Shown here one piece after another: positions 6,624 to 14,565 of a DNA stretch of 14,827 nt. Numbering within the stretch: the first letter of the stretch is position 1; every line of letters begins with the position of its first letter. A program made the translations under genes and the position numbers. Below the pieces are notes generated by a model. It was not told the DNA's origin. It made no database searches and was given only the letters and a program-made list of their open reading frames with translations. The stretch lies in NCBI GenBank assembly GCA_937915485.1, contig CALGII010000075.1:1-14827 (forward strand), in the 5' to 3' direction. Source of the DNA: an uncultured Ignavibacteriota bacterium (GTDB lineage: Bacteria; Bacteroidota; Ignavibacteria; Tepidaquicellales; Tepidaquicellaceae).

Positions 6624-8060
6624 TTAGCCGACGCTTCCTTCGAGAGATATCGCAAGAAGTTTCTGCGCCTCGACCGCGAATTCCATCGGCAACTGGTTAA
6701 GCACTTCCTTCGCGTAGCCGTTCACTATCAGCGCGACGGCATCCTCTTCGGATATGCCCCGCTGGCTGCAGTAGAACAGAATGTCCTCTCCGATTTTCGA
6801 AGTGGTCGCTTCGTGCTCGACCGTGGCTTTCTTGTTTTTTATGTCGAAGTACGGAAACGTATGCGCTCCGCACTTGTCGCCCATCAGGAGCGAATCGCAC
6901 TGCGAGTAATTTCTCGCGTTCGCTGCATTCTTCCCGACCCGCACGAGCCCGCGGTAACTGTTCTGACTGAAACCCGCGGAGATTCCTTTCGATACTATCC
7001 TGCTCTTCGTGTTCTTTCCGAGATGAATCATCTTCGTGCCCGTGTCCGCCTGCTGGTAATTGTTTGTCAATGCGACAGAATAAAACTCGCCGATTGAATT
7101 ATCGCCTTTTAGAATAACGCTCGGATATTTCCACGTAATTGACGAGCCTGTTTCAACCTGAGTCCAGGAGATTTTCGCGCTGTCTCCGCAGATGCCCCGC
7201 TTCGTCACGAAATTATAAATGCCTCCCCTGCCTTCCTTGTCGCCCGGATACCAGTTCTGCACTGTCGAATACTTGATTTCGCCTCTGTCAAGCGCGATTA
7301 ATTCAACTACCGCAGCGTGCAACTGATTCTCGTCGCGCATAGGAGCCGTGCAGCCTTCGAGATATGAAACGTAAGCGCCTTCGTCGGCGATTATAAGCGT
7401 TCTTTCGAACTGACCCGTGTTCGCCGCGTTAATTCTGAAATAGGTCGAAAGTTCCATCGGACAGCGGACACCTTTCGGTATGTATACGAATGAGCCGTCG
7501 CTGAATACGGCTGAGTTTAGAGCCGCGAAAAAATTATCGGAGTAAGGAACTACCGAGCCGAGATATTTTTTCACGAGTTCGGGATGCTCCTTCACCGCTT
7601 CGCTTATGGAACAGAAAATTATTCCGAGGTCTGAAAGTTTTTCGCGATATGTCGTCATTACCGAAACGCTGTCCATAACCGCGTCAACCGCCACGCCCGC
7701 GAGAAACTGCTGCTCAACAAGCGGTATTCCGAGTTTTTCGTATGTTTCCTTTATCTTCGGATCGAGTTCGTCAATCGAGTTGAGTTTGTTCTCCTTTTTC
7801 GGAGCCGCGTAGTAAATCACATCCTGATAGTCGATGGGCGGATATTTTACATTCGCCCAGCGCGGCTCTTCAAGAGTGAGCCAGTGCCTGTACGCTTTCA
7901 GCCGCCATTCGAGCATGAATTCAGGCTCGTTTTTCTTCTTTGATATGAACCGGACTACGTCCTCATTGAGTCCTTTAGGAAGGGTTTCCATATCGATATC
8001 GGTCGTGAACCCCCACTCGTAATCGCTGCTGATTTTATTTAAAATTATATCGTCGTTCAT
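6624..8060 (-). CDS. sufB: SufB scaffold subunit of the SufBCD Fe-S assembly complex
   Basis: SufB accepts sulfur from SufS-SufE and holds the nascent cluster with SufD. The protein is 478 aa, a typical length. [19 protein letters not shown] (235-253) includes conserved Cys237. [11 protein letters not shown] holds Cys388, and Glu417 in [13 protein letters not shown] stands 29 residues later, as Cys405 and Glu434 do in E. coli Suf[12 protein letters not shown] and the [11 protein letters not shown] helix complete the C-terminus. It is the first gene of the operon; the 56-76 bp upstream of its ATG hold a palindromic operator candidate, consistent with iron- or Fe-S-responsive control. No sufA or regulator gene is in the window. 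Confidence 0.97.
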   Translation of the reverse strand: MNDDIILNKISSDYEWGFTTDIDMETLPKGLNEDVVRFISKKKNEPEFMLEWRLKAYRHWLTLEEPRWANVKYPPIDYQDVIYYAAPKKENKLNSIDELDPKIKETYEKLGIPLVEQQFLAGVAVDAVMDSVSVMTTYREKLSDLGIIFCSISEAVKEHPELVKKYLGSVVPYSDNFFAALNSAVFSDGSFVYIPKGVRCPMELSTYFRINAANTGQFERTLIIADEGAYVSYLEGCTAPMRDENQLHAAVVELIALDRGEIKYSTVQNWYPGDKEGRGGIYNFVTKRGICGDSAKISWTQVETGSSITWKYPSVILKGDNSIGEFYSVALTNNYQQADTGTKMIHLGKNTKSRIVSKGISAGFSQNSYRGLVRVGKNAANARNYSQCDSLLMGDKCGAHTFPYFDIKNKKATVEHEATTSKIGEDILFYCSQRGISEEDAVALIVNGYAKEVLNQLPMEFAVEAQKLLAISLEGSVG

Positions 8061-8096
8061 TTTATAAATCTGTTTTATCTAAAGACTAAAGTCGTA

Positions 8097-8125
8097 ATTA
8101 TCAGTATTTAATCAAATAGGACTAA
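8097..8125 (-). promoter_or_regulatory. Candidate suf operon promoter
   Basis: On the - strand GATAAT (8102-8097) matches a sigma-70 -10 box at 5 of 6 positions. It lies 17 nt from a poor -35 match, TTAGTC (8125-8120), which falls inside the palindromic operator. A start would fall about 30 nt upstream of the sufB ATG. The weak -35 is common at regulated promoters, but this is inference. No Bacteroidota-type TAnnTTTG box fits here. Confidence 0.3.
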
Positions 8126-8136
8126 ATTAGTCGTAT
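8116..8136. promoter_or_regulatory. Palindromic operator upstream of sufB, IscR/Rrf2-like
   Basis: The 21-bp site is symmetric at 9 of 10 base pairs around position 8126. Its core, GACTAAATTAGTC (8120-8132), is flanked by ATAG and GTAT. The GACT-N5-AGTC core with AT-rich centre resembles the type 1 site of the Fe-S sensor IscR (core GACTRWWWYAGTC). A second element with closer half-sites, GACTAAAGTC followed by GTA, is at 8084-8096, nearer sufB. I infer binding by an Rrf2-family repressor that adjusts suf expression to Fe-S demand. No such regulator gene is in the window. Confidence 0.6.
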
Positions 8137-8144
8137 TTTGCTTC

Positions 8145-8170
8145 AAAAAAAAGCCACTTATGTCAAGTGG
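8145..8170 (-). terminator. Intrinsic terminator of the metallophosphatase gene
   Basis: Read on the - strand, CCACTT, a 5-nt loop and AAGTGG form a 6-bp stem (8170-8154), followed by C and eight T residues (8152-8145). This is a textbook Rho-independent terminator. It lies 70 bp after the stop of the upstream gene and just before the suf regulatory region, separating the two units. Confidence 0.8.
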
Positions 8171-8239
8171 TATATCTACGAAAACGGTTTGCGGCGTGAA
8201 AAAGTTCATTTAGAGCAATAAAAATCTGCAGGTTTCTAA

Positions 8240-9037
8240 CTACCGGTCGCGTGAGTCGCACGGAACTGAAACGACTTCAAGAACGGTGCCCGTAACCGGA
8301 TTTACTATTACAGATGTGAGTCTGTTCCCGTAAACGCATCCTGTATCGATGTCGATGTACTTGTATTCCAGAAAGTCGGGGCTGAGAACGGGCGTATGCC
8401 CGTAAATCTGGAACTTGCCGATGTCCGATGGTATGTCCCGGTTCCACATCAACGAATAATCATCAACTACGTCAAGATTCAAATTACCGCTTGAATCAAT
8501 CCGTATCGAGTCGTTTGCGTTTTCAGTCAGAACTATTCCTGCGTGTGTAATTACCGCTCCGGGAAATTCATACCTTAGAGGAAAGGATTTAATGAAATCA
8601 AGATGACCGGTTGCTCTCATTTCTTCAATGAACGCGGGATAGTTCTTCCTGAAGTCCGTGAAGAGTTCCCTGTCGAACGAGTCGATATTGAACGACGACG
8701 GAATGCCGGTTTTTATGTGCTTCAGATAGCTGTAAACAGTCGCTTTGCCGCCGAGGCTCATCGCTACCTCGAAATTCGAAAATCCCGTGCGGTTGTACCT
8801 TTCGTCCGGATTTTCGAGAACGCGCAATAAAATGTCCTCGTGGTTTCCGCGGACGCATTTAATATTTTTCTCCAGGCAAAAACCGACAGTCTCCTTTGTA
8901 TATTTTCCCCTGTCAACAAGGTCTCCGACGGATAACACGGATTCCGTTTTTTCCGATATCCTTCCGTACAGCGTTTCAAGTGTATTGATGCATCCGTGAA
9001 CGTCGCCGATAACCGCAATCAAACCATTTTCTCCCAT
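8240..9037 (-). CDS. PPP-family metallophosphatase (ApaH/PrpA-like)
   Basis: A 265-aa calcineurin-like phosphoesterase of the PPP type. All metal-binding motifs are present: GDVHG (11-15), GDLVDRG (38-44), RGNHE (63-67), a histidine in ITHAG (His165) and YGHTPV (212-217, His214). The C-terminal IDTGCVYGNRLTSV segment is typical of the bacterial serine/threonine phosphatase and diadenosine tetraphosphatase relatives. Bacterial members include protein phosphatases PrpA/PrpB and Ap4A hydrolases, and the substrate cannot be told from these motifs. It is divergent from the hydrolase gene at 9129, with 91 bp of AT-rich shared promoter region, and ends in its own terminator at 8145-8170. It is therefore not part of the suf operon despite its orientation. 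Confidence 0.92.
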   Translation of the reverse strand: MGENGLIAVIGDVHGCINTLETLYGRISEKTESVLSVGDLVDRGKYTKETVGFCLEKNIKCVRGNHEDILLRVLENPDERYNRTGFSNFEVAMSLGGKATVYSYLKHIKTGIPSSFNIDSFDRELFTDFRKNYPAFIEEMRATGHLDFIKSFPLRYEFPGAVITHAGIVLTENANDSIRIDSSGNLNLDVVDDYSLMWNRDIPSDIGKFQIYGHTPVLSPDFLEYKYIDIDTGCVYGNRLTSVIVNPVTGTVLEVVSVPCDSRDR

Positions 9038-9128
9038 AAAAAATATATTGCGATATTTGTTAAAACATTGAATTAAATTTACTATCTTATATTAACATAT
9101 ACAATATTCAATTTCATTTCGGCAAATT

Positions 9129-9719
9129 ATGATACTATATCTGCACGGGTTTGCCAGTTCCGGAGCGGCGACCAAAGCAACCGTACTGAGGGAATATGTT
9201 TTAAGAGAGAGCACAGTTACAGACAAGAACGTCATTTCACCCGACCTGCCGGTTGAACCGAACGGAGCAAAGGCGGTCATCTCGGAAATCATCGAAGGAA
9301 GCACTGAAGAAAAAATCGTATTCGGCAGCAGTCTCGGAGGATTCTACGCCCTGCATGCCGCTTTCAAATACGGTATTCCGTGTGTTCTGATAAATCCCGC
9401 AGTTATGCCTCACATCGCTCTTGAAGATTCTGTCGGTAAGCATAAGAATTTCAAGACGAACGAGGAATTCGAATTCAAGCGCGAATATCTCGACCAGTTG
9501 GAGAAAATATACGGGGAAATTGATTTTTCGAAAATTAAAAAAGCCGACACCGCGGTGCTTCTTGCAAAGGACGACGCGCTCCTGAATTACAGGAAGACGA
9601 TGATTTATCTCGAGGGGCATATTGGATTTCTTCTTCTCGAAGACGATTGCGGACACGAGTTCTCAAAGTTCGGCGAGACACTGCCGAAGGTCTTTGAGTA
9701 TTTCAAAAACGGGTGGTAA
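9129..9719 (+). CDS. YqiA-like alpha/beta-hydrolase (esterase)
   Basis: A 196-aa compact alpha/beta-hydrolase of the YqiA/UPF0227 type. The N-terminal strand YLHGFASSG supplies the oxyanion region, the nucleophile elbow is GSSLGG (66-71, Ser68), the acid is probably Asp148 or Asp149 in LAKDDALL, and the histidine is His176 in DDCGHEFSKF. LINPAV (88-93) follows the nucleophile as in YqiA. E. coli YqiA shows esterase activity on short or medium acyl esters; the physiological substrate is unknown. Its length matches the family. It lies 36 bp upstream of the large nuclease-helicase gene on the same strand and may be co-transcribed, though no functional link is known to me. Confidence 0.87.
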   Translation: MILYLHGFASSGAATKATVLREYVLRESTVTDKNVISPDLPVEPNGAKAVISEIIEGSTEEKIVFGSSLGGFYALHAAFKYGIPCVLINPAVMPHIALEDSVGKHKNFKTNEEFEFKREYLDQLEKIYGEIDFSKIKKADTAVLLAKDDALLNYRKTMIYLEGHIGFLLLEDDCGHEFSKFGETLPKVFEYFKNGW

Positions 9720-9726
9720 TTCACGT

Positions 9727-9759
9727 ATGAAAATACCGAAAAACGGAGACAACGAATGA
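9727..9759 (+). other. Ten-codon open frame overlapping the nuclease-helicase start
   Basis: An ATG at 9727 opens a ten-codon frame (MKIPKNGDNE) whose TGA (9757-9759) overlaps the downstream ATG at 9756 as ATGA. The gene's Shine-Dalgarno-like GGAG (9745-9748) lies within it. The arrangement would allow translational coupling, but a frame this short can arise by chance. Confidence 0.2.
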
Positions 9760-12700
9760 AACTTCTCGCTAAAGAGCCGGCGGATTCTTTTTTCGATACA
9801 CTCGCCGAAATATACGACGAAGATGCTGATTTTTTTACGAAGATAATCGCCTGCAAGAAATGCTTCGACGACCTTTTCAGGGAGATAACGAAAGACGAGA
9901 ACGTGGCGTTCACGGGCACGTACGGAAGAATTGAGTACGTTTTGCAGAACTGGGGAGCAGGTCAGGAATTATCGGAAAAAATACATCGCTTCAGACGTAA
10001 CGCGGGTTACGTTATTAAAGGCAGGACACAAAAAATCGACGGACAGTTGTTCCTGACGTTCCTGCGGCAGATTTGCGAAATCATATACGCTCTCACCGAA
10101 TGCGGCATTCCGGAAAAACTCGCGGAAGCGCTGAAAGACGCGCCCGAAGGATTCGAGGAGACAAAAACAAGGACTTACGAGACCATCGATTTTTCGAACT
10201 GCATCGTACTGAACAAGACAGATATAAAACGCGGTGCCGCGGGCGGAGAAAACTTTTCAATTTTCTGCGAAGACACGTCTGAACTGGGACGGTATTCGCT
10301 CCGCATATACAAAAATCACTTCGAAGACCTCGCGCAATTGCACGAGAGCATAAACAGGTACACCACGCTGAACATACTCAACATAAACATTTCCGTAAAG
10401 GAAAAGTATTTTTATTCCACGGGTTTCGAGTCGCAGATAATCGTCGAGCCGGATTTCATAGTCGAGGCGTCGGATATCGCCGAATGTTTCGCGAACTACA
10501 TTTATAATCCTTACATATTTTTTGTAAGAAAGTTTATTCCTTCAAAACCCGGCATCGCGGCGTTCAAGGGAAATCTCATAAACGGGCTGATGGACGCCCT
10601 TATTTCCGACCCGGGCGCAGACCCGGAAGAGGTAATAAACGAACTAATTTCCGAGAACCTGATGAGGGTGCTGTACTACGGAAAGGATGCGATTGAAAAT
10701 GCCGTCAAGGACATCCTCGAAAATCACTACAAGAACTTAATGATGATTTTCAAATCAAGAAAAACCGACAGCATAAGAATCGAGCCGACTTTCGTTTCGC
10801 CTCTATACGGAATTCACGGAAGACTCGACGCTCTCATCGAGCCCGAAGGCGACAGGACGAAGAAAAATGTTTTCGAACTTAAAAGCGGAAACGCGAGAGC
10901 CAAAGCCGAGGTCTGGGTAAATCACAGGATGCAGGTCACGTGCTACAACATGCTCCTGAAATCAGCGTTCGGCAAGGACAGGAAAGGCACTTCATCGATA
11001 CTTTATTCATCGACTTCGGAATCTCCTTTCAGAAACGTAGTGTGCGGACCCGCGGAGGAAAAAAAAGTTCTCCTCGTCCGCAACAGCATTGTATCGGGAC
11101 TTTTCAACCTCGCGAACGGGAATTTTGAAATACTGAACGCCTTGAAGAGCGGCAAGGCGGGAATCATTCCGCGGTTCATGGAAAACGGATTGCTCGATTT
11201 CGCCGACCAGATTAAGAACGCGGGCGATACCGACCTGCGGTACTACAGGTATATGCTGTCTTTCATACTGCGCGAACACAGGAGCGCGAAAACCGGAAGC
11301 GCGGGCGCGGAAGACGGCGGCTTCGCCTCGCTCTGGTCCGAAACAGCGGAGGAAAAGAAAAAAGACTTCAAGATAATTACAAACCTTGTTCTTGAAGAGT
11401 TCGGCGCGAAGGAACTCCGCTTCAGCGTCAAAGAAAAAGTCAGCCACAATTTCAGGGAAGGCGATATTGCGATTTTTTACAGGAACGACGTGACGGGCGG
11501 TAGCCCGGTGAATGCCGAACTCATCAGAGGAACCATACAGAAACTCGCGAATGACGAGGTCGTCGTTGAAATGCGGAACAGACAGGTGGACGGGAATTAT
11601 TTCGCGAAAGGAACCGAGTGGAACATCGAACACGACGTGATTGAATCGAATTTCTGGAACACCGTAAGGCTGCTGTTCGAATTTGTTAAAGCGCCGAAAT
11701 ACAAGCGCGAGTTGATTCTCGGACTCCGCGAGCCGGAAAAGGGAAGCGCGAAATACGAGAGCGATAAAAATTTAAGCAAGGACCAGAATGACAACATAAA
11801 GAAAGCTGTGACCGCGGAGGACTATTACCTTATTCAGGGACCGCCGGGAACGGGAAAAACATCGACGACGCTTACGGGCATAATAAAAAATCTTGTTAAG
11901 TCGAACACGAAAATTGTTATACTCGCGTACACGAACAGAGCGGTCGAAGAAATCTGCGGCAACCTTTCGAAGAACGGAATTAGTTTTGTCAGGACGGGCA
12001 GGAAAGTTTCCGAAGACAGCATGGGAGAAGAATTCATTCCCGTAACAAACGTAGTTATTTCCACTGTTACTTCCTTCGTCTCAAAAATACACGAACTCGA
12101 GGGAATTTACGAATTCGATACACTGATTGTCGACGAGGCTTCGCAGTTGACCGAGGCTGATTTATCCGGAATACTGGCGAAGTTCAGAAAGTTCATACTG
12201 ATAGGCGACCAGAATCAGATGCCGTCCGTCGTGACACAGACGAATATTGAATCTGAAGTCAAGGACGAGGCATTAAGACGCCTCGGGATAACCAATTTCA
12301 ACCGCTCGCTTTTCGAAAGACTCTACGGCATATGCGTTAAGAAAAAATGGCATCACGCGTACGGCATGCTCGAAACGCATTACAGGATGCACAGGGAAAT
12401 TTCGGGGTTAATAAATGTTCATTACGGAAACAAACTTATTGAAGGACGTGAAACGCAGAATGACGAATTCACGATGTTCGACGGCGGCTCGAAAGACGGC
12501 GTGGAAAAAATGCTTTCAAAATCGAGAACGATATTCATAGAAAGCGAATACATAAAAAGTTCAAAAACAAACAGGGACGAAGCGGAAAAAACAGTTTCCA
12601 TTCTGAAGACAATTAAAAAAGTCTTCGGTGAAAATTTTTCCGAAAAAACCGTGGGAGTCGTTACACCTTTCAGGGCTCAAATCGCGCTTATAAAAAGTTT

Positions 12701-13019
12701 TATCGGCGACGCGGAACTGAGCGAAAAAGTTACGATTGACACTGTCGAAAGATTTCAGGGCTCGGAAAGGGAAATTATTATTGCCTCGTTCGCTGTGTAT
12801 AATTCATTCCAGATGAAAAACCTGCAGTCGCTGAACTCGGCCGACATTGACAGGAAACTTCTTGTTACTCTGTCACGCGCAGCAAGCCAGATAATACTTC
12901 TTGGTTACGCTCCGGTGCTTTCGGAAGGAATATACTACGAGCAGGTGATTAAGCACATCAGGAAGAACGGCCTGTATGTTTCGCGAAAAGAAGCGGAACT
13001 TATCTTCGCTAAGAAATAG
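9756..13019 (+). CDS. Dna2-like fusion of RecB-type nuclease and SF1B (Upf1-like) helicase
   Basis: A 1087-aa multidomain protein. After an N-terminal region with a Cys33-x2-Cys36 pair comes a PD-(D/E)xK nuclease of the RecB/Dna2 type: Asp358 in GRLDALIE, Glu374-x-Lys376 in FELKSG, and Gln393-x3-Tyr397 in the following helix. Around residues 560-620 is a predicted beta-barrel (FREGDIAIFYR to VVEMRNRQVD), as in Dna2 and Upf1. The helicase has Walker A GPPGTGKT (695-702), Walker B VDEAS (Asp793-Glu794), GDQNQ (motif III), HYRMH, TPFRAQ, VERFQGSERE and TLSRA. The order nuclease, barrel, 5'-3' SF1B helicase matches Dna2, so DNA end processing is a fair inference. The cysteine set of Dna2's 4Fe-4S cluster after the nuclease motifs is not visible. 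GGAG 7 nt before the ATG supports the start. A defence role is possible but unsupported by neighbours. Confidence 0.88.
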   Translation: MKLLAKEPADSFFDTLAEIYDEDADFFTKIIACKKCFDDLFREITKDENVAFTGTYGRIEYVLQNWGAGQELSEKIHRFRRNAGYVIKGRTQKIDGQLFLTFLRQICEIIYALTECGIPEKLAEALKDAPEGFEETKTRTYETIDFSNCIVLNKTDIKRGAAGGENFSIFCEDTSELGRYSLRIYKNHFEDLAQLHESINRYTTLNILNINISVKEKYFYSTGFESQIIVEPDFIVEASDIAECFANYIYNPYIFFVRKFIPSKPGIAAFKGNLINGLMDALISDPGADPEEVINELISENLMRVLYYGKDAIENAVKDILENHYKNLMMIFKSRKTDSIRIEPTFVSPLYGIHGRLDALIEPEGDRTKKNVFELKSGNARAKAEVWVNHRMQVTCYNMLLKSAFGKDRKGTSSILYSSTSESPFRNVVCGPAEEKKVLLVRNSIVSGLFNLANGNFEILNALKSGKAGIIPRFMENGLLDFADQIKNAGDTDLRYYRYMLSFILREHRSAKTGSAGAEDGGFASLWSETAEEKKKDFKIITNLVLEEFGAKELRFSVKEKVSHNFREGDIAIFYRNDVTGGSPVNAELIRGTIQKLANDEVVVEMRNRQVDGNYFAKGTEWNIEHDVIESNFWNTVRLLFEFVKAPKYKRELILGLREPEKGSAKYESDKNLSKDQNDNIKKAVTAEDYYLIQGPPGTGKTSTTLTGIIKNLVKSNTKIVILAYTNRAVEEICGNLSKNGISFVRTGRKVSEDSMGEEFIPVTNVVISTVTSFVSKIHELEGIYEFDTLIVDEASQLTEADLSGILAKFRKFILIGDQNQMPSVVTQTNIESEVKDEALRRLGITNFNRSLFERLYGICVKKKWHHAYGMLETHYRMHREISGLINVHYGNKLIEGRETQNDEFTMFDGGSKDGVEKMLSKSRTIFIESEYIKSSKTNRDEAEKTVSILKTIKKVFGENFSEKTVGVVTPFRAQIALIKSFIGDAELSEKVTIDTVERFQGSEREIIIASFAVYNSFQMKNLQSLNSADIDRKLLVTLSRAASQIILLGYAPVLSEGIYYEQVIKHIRKNGLYVSRKEAELIFAKK

Positions 13020-13065
13020 TACCCGCTGTTTCTGCTATTTAATATCCCCGCGGAAAGCGAAATCT

Positions 13066-13482
13066 TCAGAACATCTTCTTGTCGCCGACCATCTTCTCGT
13101 AACTGACGTCGTCTGGTTCCCAAAGTTCAATCTTCACGCCGTCGGGGTCAAGTATGTGTACGAATTTTCCGTATTCGAATTTTTCTATTTCATCGAGAAA
13201 CTTTACCCCTTCCGCTTTGAGCGACTTCACGAGTTCGTCAAGATTCTCGACACGGAAGTTTATCATGAAATCCTTTTCTGAGGGCTTGAAATACTCCGTC
13301 GATTCCTTGAAGGGCGCCCAGAGCGTAAAACCTTTTTTACCCGGCGCGTCCGTCCTGTCCCACACGAAACTCGAACCGTACTCGTCGGTCTTGAAACCGA
13401 GGTGCTTCGAATACCATTCCATTGTTTTCTTTGAATCCTTGCATTTGAAGAAAATACCGCCAATACCTGTGACTTTTTTCAT
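13066..13482 (-). CDS. VOC-superfamily (glyoxalase/bleomycin-resistance-like) protein
   Basis: A 138-aa protein of the vicinal oxygen chelate fold, with two beta-alpha-beta-beta-beta repeats. The first begins GIGGIFFKCKDSKKTMEWYSKHLGF and the second FMINFRVENLDELVKSLKAEGV. The end, ILDPDGVKIELWEP (110-123), is the classic VOC terminus, with Glu119 at the usual metal-ligand position. The usual first-strand histidine is not visible (GGIFFK instead) and the second repeat has Asn in place of His. Metal binding is therefore doubtful and a binding or non-metal role is possible. The substrate is unknown. It is convergent with the nuclease-helicase gene, 46 bp away. Confidence 0.85.
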   Translation of the reverse strand: MKKVTGIGGIFFKCKDSKKTMEWYSKHLGFKTDEYGSSFVWDRTDAPGKKGFTLWAPFKESTEYFKPSEKDFMINFRVENLDELVKSLKAEGVKFLDEIEKFEYGKFVHILDPDGVKIELWEPDDVSYEKMVGDKKMF

Positions 13483-13516
13483 AGAAGTGTGTTGATTTCA
13501 GTCAAAATAGGCAAAT

Positions 13517-13546
13517 TTTGGTACTAACTAAAACACAAAATTTTTG
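13517..13546 (+). promoter_or_regulatory. Possible Bacteroidota-type promoter for tRNA-Pro
   Basis: TTTG (13517-13520) and AATTTTTG (13539-13546) are separated by 18 nt. They resemble the Bacteroidota -33 TTTG and -7 TAnnTTTG boxes with one mismatch. A start near 13550 would give a leader of about 25 nt before the tRNA. The region is T-rich, so chance matches are likely. Confidence 0.25.
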
Positions 13547-13574
13547 TATTTTTATTGTTTGCAGAAAAATATAT

Positions 13575-13647
13575 CGGGATGTAGTTCAGTTGGTAGAATG
13601 CGTGCTTTGGGAGCATGAGGTCGCTGGTTCGAGTCCAGTCATCCCGA
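13575..13647 (+). tRNA. trnP: tRNA-Pro (anticodon UGG)
   Basis: The sequence folds as a cloverleaf. The acceptor CGGGATG (13575-13581) pairs with CATCCCG, followed by the discriminator A at 13647. The D stem is GTTC/GAAT with one G-U pair, and the anticodon stem is CGTGC/GCATG around loop TTTGGGA. The anticodon TGG is at 13608-13610, and the T stem GCTGG/CCAGT has loop TTCGAGT. UGG reads CCA and, by wobble, other proline codons. The 3' CCA is not encoded and must be added. It stands alone between two protein genes. Confidence 0.96.
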
Positions 13648-13712
13648 CTAATACGATTAATTTACATTTCTTAAATCTTATCCAGTAATTAAATTCCTTA
13701 AATTTCATTAAC

Positions 13713-14564
13713 TTGGTCTGCCCGTATTGTAAAAATACTATCAAGGAAAAATCCGCGGCAGTCGCCTGTCCGAGGTGCTTCACGCAGCATCACAGGAACT
13801 GCTGGGAAGAGCACAACGGATGCGCCGTACCCGATTGCTACGGTAATCCCGACGTAAAGGCGGTCGCCGAAAATGTCGGAAACAAGACTATTGATGAAAT
13901 ACTTCACGGACCCAAAGTTACTGTTTCCGCTCCCGTGAAAGGCACGATTTGCCCTGAATGCGGAAAAGAATGCGGACCCGGGGAGAGCAGATGCACGTTC
14001 TGCGGACACGATTTCAATCCCGAAAAAAAACAGGAACCGCCGGACGATTTCGAAAAAGAGTTCAGGGAAAGGTACAGGGAGAAAGCGGGATTTAAATTCA
14101 GACTCCGCATCGCGCTCTTTACAAGCATCGGAATTGTCGCCGTGCTTATCGTCTCGTCAATAATTTTTTCATACATAAAACTGAACGAATACTACAGTTC
14201 TGAGGAATACAGAATAAAACTGTTCGTGAAGGAATGGAAATATTCGCTCGAAAGCGAGGACATATTCAAGTACAGGGATTTGCTCGATAAAGATTATCAG
14301 TACATTGAAAAGTCAGGCAAGCCGGTTAATTTCGACGAAAGGGCGAAGAGAATACAAAAGATGTTTGAGATTTATAAAAAAATCAAAGTGCAGACAGACG
14401 ACCTCATTATCAGCAAGGACACTTCATCGGCAAACTACTCTAACGTAACATTCAACCAGACAATCACGCTGGACAAGAAAGAAGAGAAAGGGAAAAAAAC
14501 CTTCCGCCTCTACAGGGACAGCGTATCCGCAAAGTGGAAAATCTTCCGCGAATACTTCGAATAA
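13713..14564 (+). CDS. Membrane protein with RING-like zinc domain, zinc ribbon and NTF2-like C-terminus
   Basis: A 283-aa protein with an unusual layout. The N-terminus holds a prokaryotic RING-like zinc module: Cys3, Cys6, Cys19, Cys22, His26, His27, Cys30-Trp31, Cys37 and Cys42, with the typical CPxC...CPRCxxxHHxxCW pattern. A second zinc ribbon follows (Cys80, Cys83, Cys94, Cys97), then a charged linker and one membrane helix at about 132-154. Residues 165-283 form a mixed alpha/beta domain with strands ending KWKIFREYF, resembling NTF2/SnoaL-like folds. By the positive-inside rule the zinc domains face the cytoplasm. The start is a TTG at 13713, two residues before the first zinc cysteine; an ATT at 13707 is the only nearby alternative before a stop at 13686. 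No Shine-Dalgarno sequence. Function unknown; an anchored adaptor or sensor is plausible. Confidence 0.75.
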   Translation: MVCPYCKNTIKEKSAAVACPRCFTQHHRNCWEEHNGCAVPDCYGNPDVKAVAENVGNKTIDEILHGPKVTVSAPVKGTICPECGKECGPGESRCTFCGHDFNPEKKQEPPDDFEKEFRERYREKAGFKFRLRIALFTSIGIVAVLIVSSIIFSYIKLNEYYSSEEYRIKLFVKEWKYSLESEDIFKYRDLLDKDYQYIEKSGKPVNFDERAKRIQKMFEIYKKIKVQTDDLIISKDTSSANYSNVTFNQTITLDKKEEKGKKTFRLYRDSVSAKWKIFREYFE

Positions 14565-14565
14565 C

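Noticed and set aside
8240..9037. Metallophosphatase as first gene of the suf operon
   Set aside because: A strong intrinsic terminator at 8145-8170 and a separate operator/promoter region lie between it and sufB.
11007..11633. 208-aa - strand open frame within the nuclease-helicase gene
   Set aside because: The + strand is continuous coding with conserved motifs on both sides; the antisense peptide is Arg/Phe-rich without domain signals.
9129..13019. Two-gene toxin-antitoxin or defence module (hydrolase plus nuclease-helicase)
   Set aside because: The hydrolase matches the housekeeping YqiA-like esterase type, and adjacency alone is not evidence for a joint system.
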